A DNA stretch of 22,577 nt from Phycisphaerae bacterium (GTDB lineage: Bacteria > Chloroflexota > Anaerolineae > 4572-78 > J111), in NCBI GenBank assembly GCA_028285035.1, contig JANQQF010000046.1:1-22577 (forward strand). The letters run 5' to 3'. Every line of letters begins with the position of its first letter. Positions within the stretch are counted from its first letter, which is position 1. The notes beneath the pieces are model-generated. The model had not been told where the DNA came from. It saw only the letters and a list, made by a program, of their open reading frames with translations, and ran no database searches. This document shows positions 7,423 through 15,288 of this stretch, piece by piece. The translations under genes were made by a program, and so were the position numbers.

Positions 7423-7862
7423 TATCACAATAATCACTGGGCACTGGTCACCGATTGGAACGGAACCAGCAATCAGAACTCCCTGGCTGAAGCGATTGCC
7501 GCTAGTGCTGCATTTGAGGCCAACGGCTTTGAGGCTGACACCGAGCTAAACACCACAGAGAGGAATGTACCAGGAACATCGCCTGTCGTTGGCGCGGCGA
7601 TTGCGCTTGATCTGACTTGGCCTTGGGATACTGAAATAGGCGTTCAGCCTTTAGATACCGGATGGTTTCAGCAAGGGCAACCTTTGCCGCTTACGGTTGA
7701 TGAGGTGGGACCGGACGGGGACACGGTCACCGAGCCAAGCACCGGGGCAGTAGTGGTGGAAGTGGTTGTAATTGTGTGTGTATTCCGGTCACGCGGCGAA
7801 AGTCAGAGAGCGTCACCGCTGCTCCAATATCCGAGGTCATCACCATCAATGTGAAGGTATGA
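7423..7862 (+). pseudogene. Start-less, frameshifted gene remnant
   Basis: From 7423 an uninterrupted frame runs for 143 codons (HWALVTDWNGTSNQNSLAEA onward) but has no ATG at its 5' end; it begins directly after TGA at 7420-7422. Near 7745-7750 the reading sense seems to move by one base. The continuing +1 frame gives a Gly-Ser linker, a CNCVC motif and a beta-strand end EVITINVKV, then TGA at 7860-7862. The joined reading looks more protein-like than either frame alone. I do not recognise the family. It would be the 3' part of a lost gene, broken by both a 5' deletion and a single-base indel. Confidence 0.5.
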
Positions 7863-7893
7863 AAAAAGCCCAACCATCAATCAATGGTTGGGC
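7861..7893 (-). terminator. Intrinsic terminator of the propeller gene
   Basis: GCCCAACCAT and ATGGTTGGGC (7868-7893) form a perfect 10-bp stem with a 6-nt loop. On the minus strand it is followed by six T residues (7867-7862). It sits ~55 bp after the stop of the propeller gene and is oriented to end that transcript. Confidence 0.85.
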
Positions 7894-7946
7894 CATAATC
7901 TCCTTGAAGTTGAACTTAAAACCAGTCCCCTAACGTCAGTTAGGCC

Positions 7947-9578
7947 CTAACAAGAAGGCACGGTCCCGATAAAGTTGCCCAAACTGATAGGGCCCCCCCC
8001 CACACTGATGGTGGTGGGGCTAACAGTATCCATGGCCGTATCGATCACCGAGACATCGTTGCTGTTACTGTTCGCCACATAGACTTTGCTGCCATCAGGC
8101 GTCACCGCCACGCCTATAGGACCAGTCCCCACACTTATGGTGGTGGGGCTGACAGTATCCGTGGCCGTATCGATCACCGAGACCCTGCCACCAAAAATCG
8201 TCACATAGACCTTGCTGCCATCGGGCGTCACTGCCACGCCTTGAGGACCAGTCCCCAGCAGGCCCAAGTTGACGGTGACGATGACAGTATCCGTGGCCGT
8301 ATCGATCACCGAGACATTGCTGCTGGTAAGGTTCGCCACATAGACCTTGCTGCCAGTCACTGCCACGCCTAGAGGATCAGGCCCCACATTGACGGTGGTA
8401 CTGACAGTATCCGTGGCCGTATCGATCACCGAGACATTGTTGCTAAGAAAGTTCGCCACATAGACCTTGCTGCCATCGGGCGTCACTGCCACGCCTCGAG
8501 GACGAGTCCCCACACCGACGGTGGTGATGACAGTATCCGTGGCCGTATCGATCACCGAGACATTGCTGCTGGTAAGGTTCGCCACATAGACCTTGCTGCC
8601 ATCGGGCGTCACTGCCACGCCTTGAGGACCAGTCCCCACACTTATGGTGGTGGGGCTGACGGTATTCGTGGCCGTATCGATCACCGAGACATCGTCGCTG
8701 TTACTGTTCGCCACATAGACCTTGCTGCCATCGGGCGTCACTGCCACGCCTTGAGGAAAACTCCCCACACTGACGGTGGTGATGACAGTATCCGTGGCCG
8801 TATCGATCACCGAGACATTGCTGCTGGTAAGGTTCGCCACATAAGCCAAGACTTTATTGACCGCAGATACCGCGATGGTAAAACTTTGGGTATCAGTCAA
8901 GCCGCCTGCATCCTGCACCTGCAACGTCACTGAATGATTGCCCACATCCCCACTCCCTGGCGTTCCACTTAAGGTCCCCGTCCCATCCCCATTGTCCGTC
9001 AAGCTCAACCAACTCGGTAGGGGCGTCGTGGCCGTGATGGTTCGGGTGTCCCCTGCATCGGGATCATCAGTCGCGATGTTGTAAATGTACGCACTACCGC
9101 ACGTAGCTACTGTTCCCCCTGAAGTGGTAAAGCTCGGCGCACTGTTGGTCAACGACACCACGATGGTAAAACTTTGGGTGTCGGTCAATCCCCCGCTGTC
9201 CTCCATCTGCAACGTCACTGAATGACTGCCCACATCCCCACTCCCTGGCGTTCCACTTAAGGTCCCCGTGCCATCCCCATTGTCCGTCAAGCTCAGCCAA
9301 CTCGGTAGGGGCGTCGTGGCCGTGATGCTCCACGTATCCCCTGCATTGGCATCATCGGTCGCGATGCTGTAGCTGTACGCCCCCCCACTACTCACCCCGG
9401 TGGGCGGGTTGGTAGTAAAGCTCGGCGCACTGTTGGTCACTGGGGAGGTCTGAGCGTGGGCCGGTAAATATCCCACCTCTATCAACGGCCTCCCCCATTG
9501 CTCCGGTATCATTCCCTTGGCAGCGACCGCTCCCCCGCTCGCTGCCAGTATCTTCAGCAGCGTCCGGCGGGCCATCAT
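7947..9578 (-). CDS. Tat-exported Ig-like/YVTN beta-propeller protein
   Basis: The protein has 543 aa. It starts with a Tat-like signal (MMARRTLLKILAASGG) and a probable AHA cleavage site near residue 42. Two near-identical Ig/cadherin-like domains follow (residues ~49-141 and ~146-238, each with PLPSWLSLTDNGDGTGTLSGTP), of the putative-Ig (He_PIG) type. Residues ~241-543 hold seven YVTN blades of ~42 aa, each with the core GVAVTPDGSKVYVAN then VSVIDTATDTV. The last blade is closed by GGPISLGNFIG. Such proteins are extracytoplasmic binding or scaffold modules and no enzymatic site is visible. Blade 5 lacks the PD of TPDG. Unlike the other two large secreted proteins, it has no YLP tail. Confidence 0.88.
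   Translation of the reverse strand: MMARRTLLKILAASGGAVAAKGMIPEQWGRPLIEVGYLPAHAQTSPVTNSAPSFTTNPPTGVSSGGAYSYSIATDDANAGDTWSITATTPLPSWLSLTDNGDGTGTLSGTPGSGDVGSHSVTLQMEDSGGLTDTQSFTIVVSLTNSAPSFTTSGGTVATCGSAYIYNIATDDPDAGDTRTITATTPLPSWLSLTDNGDGTGTLSGTPGSGDVGNHSVTLQVQDAGGLTDTQSFTIAVSAVNKVLAYVANLTSSNVSVIDTATDTVITTVSVGSFPQGVAVTPDGSKVYVANSNSDDVSVIDTATNTVSPTTISVGTGPQGVAVTPDGSKVYVANLTSSNVSVIDTATDTVITTVGVGTRPRGVAVTPDGSKVYVANFLSNNVSVIDTATDTVSTTVNVGPDPLGVAVTGSKVYVANLTSSNVSVIDTATDTVIVTVNLGLLGTGPQGVAVTPDGSKVYVTIFGGRVSVIDTATDTVSPTTISVGTGPIGVAVTPDGSKVYVANSNSNDVSVIDTAMDTVSPTTISVGGGPISLGNFIGTVPSC
7965..8860 (-). repeat. Tandem propeller-blade DNA repeats
   Basis: Units of roughly 125-130 bp are repeated seven times. 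Many stretches are identical between units, such as the codons for SKVYVAN and VSVIDTATDTV. Several non-adjacent blades share the same variant loop (NLTSSN in blades 1, 3 and 5), which points to recent duplication or gene conversion. Confidence 0.85.
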
Positions 9579-9689
9579 CTGTTCTTCATTCAGAGGCGTT
9601 CCTTCCTCCCCCGTTGTCTATTCCATAACTTGATTGGTTTCTTGCTCCATCGCTTGGTTTTTCTCATTCTTTTGTTAAAAGTTTGCACT

Positions 9690-9717
9690 ATTATAAACTA
9701 CCTTTGGCTCTTAACAA
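9690..9717 (-). promoter_or_regulatory. Promoter of the propeller gene
   Basis: On the minus strand TTGTTA (9717-9712) and a perfect TATAAT (9695-9690) are 16 bp apart. This would give a ~105-nt leader before the ATG at 9578. Confidence 0.65.
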
Positions 9718-9855
9718 AAAAAGCCCAACCGCGGGGAGTGTCCCTCTAACCGGGGAAAGTTTTGGGGAGAGTTTGCCCTCATTCAGATGGGCCGGGAGGG
9801 TCTCGAATCCGTACAGTTGTTATTGCACTAGATGCTAAGTTTAGTTTATCACACA

Positions 9856-9894
9856 AAAACGAGCACTCATTCAACCAGAACAAATGCTCGTTTT
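9856..9894 (-). terminator. Terminator of the dehydrogenase operon
   Basis: AAAACGAGCA (9856-9865) and TGCTCGTTTT (9885-9894) form a perfect 10-bp stem with a 19-nt loop. On the minus strand it runs out into TTTTT. It lies ~110 bp past the E2 stop. The surrounding gap (9718-10003) shows no supported gene. Confidence 0.7.
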
Positions 9895-10003
9895 ACTTCG
9901 ATATAACAGGGGAATATAGAAGACACCAAACAATCAAGAAAACCAAAAAGGGCGCAAAGCACAAGTCATTGTACCCTACGCCCCATATCCTACATCAAAA
10001 AAC

Positions 10004-11350
10004 TCAATCCAACGCAGCCAGCGGGTCCTCAATATAGCGAACCAGCGTCTGCAAGAACTGGGCAGCGCGAGCGCCATCGACGACGCGGTGATCGGCGGAG
10101 AGGGTGAGGGTCATCATTGGCTGGACGGCAGGTTGGCCGTTGAGGGGCACGACGCGGTCGGCGATGGTGCCGACGGCGAGAATACCGGCTTGGGGAGGAT
10201 TAACGATGGCGTTGAAGGCATCGATGCCAAACATCCCCAGATTGCTGATGGTGAACGTACCACCTTGCAAATCGTCAAGATTCAACTTCCCGTCACGGGC
10301 GCGGCCCACGATTTCGCGGCGACGCTCGGCCAGCGCGGCGATTCCTTTTTGATCAGCTTGATGAATGACAGGGACGAGCAGACCATCTTCCACGGCCACG
10401 GCCAGACCAACGTTGACATCGGGGTTGAGCACAATTGTGTCATTTTCCCATTTGGCATTCATCCGTGGATGTTGACGCAAGGCTGCAGCGACTAGCTTGG
10501 TCAGCAGGTCGGTCAGGGTTGATTTCTCCACACCTCGGGCTTTGATTCCCTCCCACCAGGCCAGCAATTGGGTGGCGTTGGCATCACGGGCGAGGTAAAA
10601 GTGGGGCACACTGTTCCAGCTTTCGGTTAAGCGCTGGGCCATCACCTGCCACATTCGGCTGACAGGCAAAGCCTCGCCATCGGCTGGGGTAGCGGTTGGA
10701 GCGGCAACAGGAACTGGCGCTTTGGCCCGCGCTTCCACAGCGGCCATCACATCAGCGGCCAAAACTGCCCCGTCTGGGCCACTGCCAGAAATGGCAGCCA
10801 GTTCCAACGCGTTTTCTTTGGCCAGTCGGCGCGCTTTGGGCGAGGCCAAAACTCGTCCGTTACTTGTCGCCACAGCTGGACCAACAGGCTGATCTCCCTT
10901 AAGAAAGGCCAGGACATCTTCCTTTTGAATACGCGGCCCAGAGGCTTTGATCTGGCGTAAATCGACATTGTGCTCAGCCGCCATTCGGGCGGCCAAGGGA
11001 CTAGCAAGCACCTCAGACCGATCATCAGCGGCGGGTTCAGGTTCGGCTGGGGGGGGTGTCGGTGGTGGGGCTGCCGCAGGAGTGGGCGCGGCAGTTGCGG
11101 GTGCCTCTTCACCAGGAGCCAAAATCAAAGCAATCACCTGCCCAACGGGAATCTCATCGCCAGCTTGGGCGGTCACATTGGCCAAGATACCGGAAGCGGG
11201 GGCCTCGATTTCGACCGTAGCCTTATCGGTCTCGACCTCCATAATCGGCTCGCCCTGCTGAACCTCGTCCCCTTCATTCTTCAACCATTGTAAGAGTAAA
11301 CCAGTCTCCTGGGCCATCCCCAGCGCTGGCATAAAGACATCTTTTGCCAA
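10004..11350 (-). CDS. Dihydrolipoamide acyltransferase (E2) of a 2-oxoacid/acetoin dehydrogenase complex
   Basis: The protein has 448 aa from a TTG start at 11350, which has AGGAGA 6 nt upstream. A longer frame from ATG 11416 would run through an intergenic inverted repeat and is unlikely. Residues ~1-78 are a lipoyl domain with the lipoylated Lys43 in ETDKATVE. A Pro/Ala linker (82-108) follows. Then come two peripheral-subunit-binding domains (~115-150, LASPLAARMAAEHNVD; ~168-205, LASPKARRLAKENALE). Residues ~228-448 are the acyltransferase catalytic domain with the HRVVDG active site (His421, Asp425). It transfers the acyl group from lipoyl-Lys to CoA in the cytoplasm. The acyl substrate is not determined by the sequence. 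It is the last gene of the E1 alpha / E1 beta / M24 operon. Confidence 0.93.
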   Translation of the reverse strand: MAKDVFMPALGMAQETGLLLQWLKNEGDEVQQGEPIMEVETDKATVEIEAPASGILANVTAQAGDEIPVGQVIALILAPGEEAPATAAPTPAAAPPPTPPPAEPEPAADDRSEVLASPLAARMAAEHNVDLRQIKASGPRIQKEDVLAFLKGDQPVGPAVATSNGRVLASPKARRLAKENALELAAISGSGPDGAVLAADVMAAVEARAKAPVPVAAPTATPADGEALPVSRMWQVMAQRLTESWNSVPHFYLARDANATQLLAWWEGIKARGVEKSTLTDLLTKLVAAALRQHPRMNAKWENDTIVLNPDVNVGLAVAVEDGLLVPVIHQADQKGIAALAERRREIVGRARDGKLNLDDLQGGTFTISNLGMFGIDAFNAIVNPPQAGILAVGTIADRVVPLNGQPAVQPMMTLTLSADHRVVDGARAAQFLQTLVRYIEDPLAALD

Positions 11351-11383
11351 AATGTTTCTCCTGTAATCAGTGGATAGTGCTTG

Positions 11384-11423
11384 GTGGCTAGTGGTTAGCA
11401 TTGATAAACTAACCACTAGCCAC
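11384..11423. repeat. Inverted repeat in the M24-E2 gap
   Basis: GTGGCTAGTGGTTAG (11384-11398) and CTAACCACTAGCCAC (11409-11423) form a perfect 15-bp stem with a 10-nt loop. The words continue as TAGCCACTAAC just beyond. It lies between two co-transcribed genes and overlaps the false upstream extension of the E2 frame. Confidence 0.8.
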
Positions 11424-11446
11424 TAGCCACTAACTACTTACCTTAT

Positions 11447-12781
11447 CTATCGGATTCTTGCATCTTCCCACGGGGCATCGCCGGAGCCGTACACAATATT
11501 TTTGTGTGACTCCGTTTCGCGGGTGTTGCTGAGCGGCCCAGTCGCAGCGTAATATTTAATTCCGGCCACCATCAACTCCTCCGCCGGGAAGCGGCTGATC
11601 ACCTCACAGCCGTCTTTGGTAACTACCAACTCTTCTTCAATACGAGCTGCAGACCAACCATCAGAGGCGGGCCAGAAGGTTTCGAGGGCAAAGACCATTC
11701 CTTCTTCAATCACTTCGGGATTGTCCAACGACACCAAACGACTAAAGACCGGTTTCTCCCAGATCGCCAAACCGATACCGTGACCATACTGCAAGGCAAA
11801 GGCGGCCTCTTCGTCGGGGAAGCCAAACTCTTTGGCCTCGGGCCATAACTTGACAACATCAGCCGTAGTTACGCCGGGCTTGATGGCATCAATGGCCACA
11901 TCGAGATAGTAGCGGCACCGTTTATAGGCATCAATTTGGGCTTGAGAGGCGCTACCGATGGCAAAGGTGCGGTAGTAGCAGGTGCGATAGCCCATATAGC
12001 TGTGCAAAATATCAAAATAGGCCGGATCACCGGGGCGGAGGAAACGATCACTAAAGACGTGGGGGTGAGGACTACAGCGCTCACCGGAAATGGCGTTGAC
12101 CCCTTCCACGTGCTCAGAACCCATCTCATAAAGCAACTTGCTGGCAATAGCGACACAATCGCTTTCGCGAACACCCGGTCGCATTACGCGATACAACTCT
12201 TCATAAGCCGCATCAACCATCATCGCGGCGGTATTCAGCAAGGTGATCTCATCCTGCGTCTTAATCACCCGGGCATCTTGCATCAACTGCTGGCCATCAA
12301 TAACAGTGATCCCTTCCTTTTGTAGGGCGAACAGAACCGGTGGCTCAACCACATCAATGCCGACTGGCTCATTTTGCAAGCCGCGCTTTTCCAACTCCTC
12401 CTTAATGGCCCGAGCGACCTTTTCGGGTCGTTCCGCTGAAGGGGCCATTGCCCCGCGCAAGGTCGAGACCAATGCCTTGGAACGCCCTTCCAGCCAGGGG
12501 CAGTACAAATCGTGGTGTTTTGCCGCCGAGCCAAAATCCCAGTTGATTGGCTCATCGCCTTGGGGCAATAAACAGAACCGGGCTACTTTGTCCATTGCCC
12601 AAGTCCCAATATGGGTCGCGGTGATATAGCGGACATTTACCATATCAAAGCAGAGCAAGGCCCCCATCTCAGACTCAGCCAACAACTTTTTAATCCGAGC
12701 CAAACGTTCGGTGCGCAATCGCTCGAAGTTGACTCGTTCTTCCCAATCGACCCCCATCAGGCCGTTTGTTCGTAATGCCAT
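11447..12781 (-). CDS. M24 metallopeptidase-fold protein, DddP-like
   Basis: The protein has 444 aa, close to DddP-type M24 proteins in length. Residues ~18-175 form the creatinase-like N-terminal domain (GALLCFDMVNVRYIT resembles the fD-x-x-N-I-R-Y segment of DddP). Residues ~178-400 are the pita-bread domain. Metal positions visible: Asp257 (PAYFDILH), His334 (QYGHGIGL), Glu367 (FALETFWP) and Glu in RIEEELVV (~382-384). The second Asp of the D-x10-D pair is Cys268 (RTCYYRTF). Typical M24 enzymes are di-metal peptidases or prolidases, while DddP cleaves DMSP. Which activity applies here is unknown. AAAGGGG precedes the ATG. It lies between E1 beta and E2, so it likely serves the same pathway. 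Confidence 0.82.
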   Translation of the reverse strand: MALRTNGLMGVDWEERVNFERLRTERLARIKKLLAESEMGALLCFDMVNVRYITATHIGTWAMDKVARFCLLPQGDEPINWDFGSAAKHHDLYCPWLEGRSKALVSTLRGAMAPSAERPEKVARAIKEELEKRGLQNEPVGIDVVEPPVLFALQKEGITVIDGQQLMQDARVIKTQDEITLLNTAAMMVDAAYEELYRVMRPGVRESDCVAIASKLLYEMGSEHVEGVNAISGERCSPHPHVFSDRFLRPGDPAYFDILHSYMGYRTCYYRTFAIGSASQAQIDAYKRCRYYLDVAIDAIKPGVTTADVVKLWPEAKEFGFPDEEAAFALQYGHGIGLAIWEKPVFSRLVSLDNPEVIEEGMVFALETFWPASDGWSAARIEEELVVTKDGCEVISRFPAEELMVAGIKYYAATGPLSNTRETESHKNIVYGSGDAPWEDARIR

Positions 12782-12796
12782 TGGAATAACCCCTTT

Positions 12797-12955
12797 GTTA
12801 ATTGTGAATTGTCAATCGTGAATAAGAATCTTTGTAAAGCGTACGTAACACTAGAATATGGAAATCAAATAGCTTCCATACTTTGAGTTGGAGTAATTAG
12901 TAATTGGTAAATGGTAATTGTCCAAAATAAACCAGAACCAGAATTTACTAATTAC
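12797..12955. repeat. Repeats in the E1 beta-M24 gap
   Basis: Three structures fill the 177-bp gap. AATTGTGAATTGTCAATCGTG words lie at 12800-12820. A hairpin TATGGAA/TTCCATA lies at 12857-12880. TAATTAGTAATTGGTAA-type words with the inverted pair GTAATTAGTAA (12893-12903) / TTACTAATTAC (12945-12955) end 3 nt from the E1 beta stop. They may affect read-through or mRNA processing inside the operon. Confidence 0.65.
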
Positions 12956-12958
12956 CGA

Positions 12959-13960
12959 CTACTGTTTTCCACACAACATTTTTGCCATTTCTGTCACGCC
13001 ATCGGCGGTGGGAATGGTTAAATCCTCTAAAACAGGTGAGAAGGGAATCGGCACATCCATTGCGCCCATTCGTTTCACCGGAGCATCGAGGTAGTAAAAC
13101 GCCCCATCGGCGATGACCGAGGCGATTTCGGCGGTGACCCCATAGGCTTCGTGTCCCTCGTCAATCACGATGGCTCGGCTGGTCTTTTTAGCCGACTCGA
13201 TGATAGTTGCTCGATCTAGGGGCACGGTGGTGCGTGGGTCAATGACCTCGGCACTGATGCCGATTTCGCTCAACTTCTCCGCTGCATCCAAAGCCACGTG
13301 TACCATACTACTGGTGGCGACGAGGGTGATATCGGTCCCTTCCCGTTTAATATCGGCCACCCCAAATGGAACTGTGTAGTCCGCTGCCGGGACAGGCCCC
13401 TTTACCTGATACATCATCTTGTCCTCAAAAATCACCACCGGATTTTCATCCCGAATGGCTGATTTCATCAGACCTTTAGCATCATATGGGGTTGAGGGAA
13501 TAGCCACTTTCAGACCAGGGATGTGGCTAAACCACACATGCAGCGACTGCGAGTGCTGGGCAGCTGAACGACGGCCCGCGCCCATCGTAGTGCGAAGTAC
13601 CATAGGCACATTGAGCTTACCACCGGACATATAGTGGGTCTTGGCGGCCTGATTGACCATCTGATCCATAATCAGCGTGCTAAAATCACCAAACATAATA
13701 TCGACGACGGGACGCATTCCGGTCATCGCCGCGCCCACGCCCAAGCCTGTAATCCCCGGCTCAGAAATCGGCGAGTCGATAACACGATCAGGGCCGAATT
13801 CCTCAATTAACCCTTTAAGTACTTTGAAGGCCGTGCCAGCTTCGCCCACATCCTCACCAATCACAAACACTCGCTGATCTCGGCGCAATTCTTCGGCAAG
13901 AGCCTCGTTGATAGCCGCGCCAAAGGTCAAAATTCGTTCAGTACCATTAGACGAAGACAT
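12959..13960 (-). CDS. 2-oxoacid/acetoin dehydrogenase E1 component, beta subunit
   Basis: The protein has 333 aa, the normal E1 beta length. The N-terminal transketolase pyrimidine-binding domain (~8-180) has the catalytic Glu67 in DSPISEPGITGLGVGAA and the conserved QHSQS (His136). The C-terminal domain (~200-325, VIDPRTTVPLD, VIDEG) is the transketolase C-terminal fold. It pairs with E1 alpha as an alpha2-beta2 TPP-dependent decarboxylase that acylates the lipoyl group of E2. The start overlaps E1 alpha by 14 nt, with AGGAGGT 9 nt upstream, so the two are coupled. Pyruvate, branched-chain 2-oxoacid and acetoin enzymes cannot be told apart safely here. Confidence 0.93.
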   Translation of the reverse strand: MSSSNGTERILTFGAAINEALAEELRRDQRVFVIGEDVGEAGTAFKVLKGLIEEFGPDRVIDSPISEPGITGLGVGAAMTGMRPVVDIMFGDFSTLIMDQMVNQAAKTHYMSGGKLNVPMVLRTTMGAGRRSAAQHSQSLHVWFSHIPGLKVAIPSTPYDAKGLMKSAIRDENPVVIFEDKMMYQVKGPVPAADYTVPFGVADIKREGTDITLVATSSMVHVALDAAEKLSEIGISAEVIDPRTTVPLDRATIIESAKKTSRAIVIDEGHEAYGVTAEIASVIADGAFYYLDAPVKRMGAMDVPIPFSPVLEDLTIPTADGVTEMAKMLCGKQ

Positions 13961-14945
13961 GATGATCGACCTCCTCTACACTTGGATAGGGGGCATCAAT
14001 CGCAAATTGAACGGCTGTTTCCACCTCTTGACGAACCTCATTTTCAATTTGTTCAAACAGTTGGCCCTCAGCTAGCTTCTGTCCAACCATCCACTCTGAC
14101 AACATCTTGAGCGGGTCCTTATTGGTCTTCCACTCATTTTCTTCCTCTTTTGAGCGATAGTAGGTACGGTCAATATCACCGACGTGATGACCATAGAAGC
14201 GATAGGTGTGGCACAACATAAAGGCGGGTTCTTTGGTGGTGCGAGCCCGTTCGACCAGTTCTTTCATTGTAAAGTGAACCTCTCGCACATCCTGACCGTC
14301 GACCTCGACGGTGTGAATGCCAAAGGCCTGTGGACGCCCGGTCATTGTCCCAGCTGTCGTTTCAGAGTGGTGGGTGTATTCGTTATAAAGATTGTTTTCA
14401 CAGACATAGATGACGGGGTACTTCCATAATTGGGCCATATTCATCGTTTCATAGAGCAGGCCTTGTCCCAACGCACCTTCACCAAAAAAGCAAACAGCAA
14501 CCTGATCGGTGCCACGCATCTTGATTGACATCGCCGCCCCTGTGGCAATACCCGCGCTACCACCAACGATGGCATTGGCCCCAAGATTGCCTCGTTCCTG
14601 ATCGGCAATGTGCATCGAGCCACCCTTACCGCGACAGTAGCCGGCCTCTTTGCCCAATAGTTCAGCAAACATCAGATCGACCGAGGCCCCTTTAGCCAGG
14701 CAATGGCCGTGACCGCGGTGGGTGCTGGTGATGTAATCATCTTGCCGTAATGCTTCACAGACGCCGACAGCAATTGCTTCCTCACCTGTGTACATATGGG
14801 TCAAGCCAGGCATCAACGCTTTCAGATACAACTCATTGGCGTTTTCCTCAAAATGCCGGATTTTGCACATCTGTTGATACATATGAAGCCACTGCTCCGG
14901 ATCAAGTGCACTATAATCAAAGGCTTCTTTTTTCTTTTTGGGCAT
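13947..14945 (-). CDS. 2-oxoacid/acetoin dehydrogenase E1 component, alpha subunit
   Basis: The protein has 332 aa, the size of bacterial alpha2-beta2-type E1 alpha. It shows HRGHGH (77-81), GRGKGGSMH-type YCRGKGGSMH (~103-112), and the TPP-binding motif from Gly155 to Asn185 (GEG, 26 residues, NN). The usual GDG is GEG here. YRFYGHHVGD (~247-256) is the C-terminal substrate-channel motif. It decarboxylates the substrate with TPP and works with E1 beta and E2; the E3 subunit is not in this window. GGAGG lies ~11 nt before the ATG. It is the first gene of the operon, behind a promoter at 15102-15131 and divergent from an XRE-cupin regulator. Confidence 0.93.
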   Translation of the reverse strand: MPKKKKEAFDYSALDPEQWLHMYQQMCKIRHFEENANELYLKALMPGLTHMYTGEEAIAVGVCEALRQDDYITSTHRGHGHCLAKGASVDLMFAELLGKEAGYCRGKGGSMHIADQERGNLGANAIVGGSAGIATGAAMSIKMRGTDQVAVCFFGEGALGQGLLYETMNMAQLWKYPVIYVCENNLYNEYTHHSETTAGTMTGRPQAFGIHTVEVDGQDVREVHFTMKELVERARTTKEPAFMLCHTYRFYGHHVGDIDRTYYRSKEEENEWKTNKDPLKMLSEWMVGQKLAEGQLFEQIENEVRQEVETAVQFAIDAPYPSVEEVDHHVFV

Positions 14946-15101
14946 CGTCTCATTATCCTCCGTTGATTAATTTCCGATACCAAATATTTCAATAAGCTTG
15001 CAAGATAAGGTTTGTCAATTACCTTGCGATACTATTTTTTGTTGCTAAGTTTATGTGGATGTGAGTGAAGTGTAGAATATTCGTCGAACTTAATTGAACG
15101 C

Positions 15102-15131
15102 AGTGTAACACAGTCACCCAACTTTTGTCAA
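15102..15131 (-). promoter_or_regulatory. Promoter of the dehydrogenase operon with small palindrome
   Basis: On the minus strand a consensus TTGACA (15131-15126) and TACACT (15107-15102) are 18 bp apart. This leaves a leader of ~150 nt before the E1 alpha ATG. GTGTAACAC (15103-15111) is a 9-bp palindrome covering the -10. It could be an operator for the divergent regulator, which is an inference. Confidence 0.6.
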
Positions 15132-15217
15132 ACATCATTAAACACCAAACCAGAATCAAGCTTTTTATGGGTTCATTTGAATAAAATACTTACGATTTCA
15201 CCCAAAATTTCTAAACA

Positions 15218-15246
15218 TTGCGTATTTTCGGCAATTTTTGTATAAT
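15218..15246 (+). promoter_or_regulatory. Promoter of the XRE-cupin gene
   Basis: TTGCGT (15218-15223) and a perfect TATAAT (15241-15246) are exactly 17 bp apart. The leader to the ATG at 15289 would be ~35 nt. Confidence 0.7.
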
Positions 15247-15288
15247 TATATTGAACTATATATAAAATAGCTTATGAGGCGATTGCTT

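Noticed and set aside
8622..8933. 103-aa plus-strand frame opposite the propeller gene, and other antisense frames in the operon genes.
   Set aside because: They are shadows of the repeated or codon-biased genes on the minus strand, with no independent start signals or recognisable domains.
9780..9840. GGGCCGGGAGGGTCTCGAATCCG looked like the 3' end of a tRNA on the minus strand (TTCGA-type loop).
   Set aside because: The five bases before TTCGAGA do not pair with those after it, and no acceptor, D-arm or anticodon arm can be found at the right distance. At best it is a decayed tRNA-like scrap.
9762..10037. A 91-aa plus-strand frame (MGRVCPHSDG start).
   Set aside because: It spans the operon terminator and runs into the E2 gene on the other strand, has no Shine-Dalgarno, and is compositionally odd.
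11351..11416. Extension of the E2 protein by 22 residues to ATG 11416.
   Set aside because: That ATG lies in an inverted repeat without a Shine-Dalgarno, the extra residues precede a normal lipoyl-domain start, and a TTG with AGGAGA fits better.
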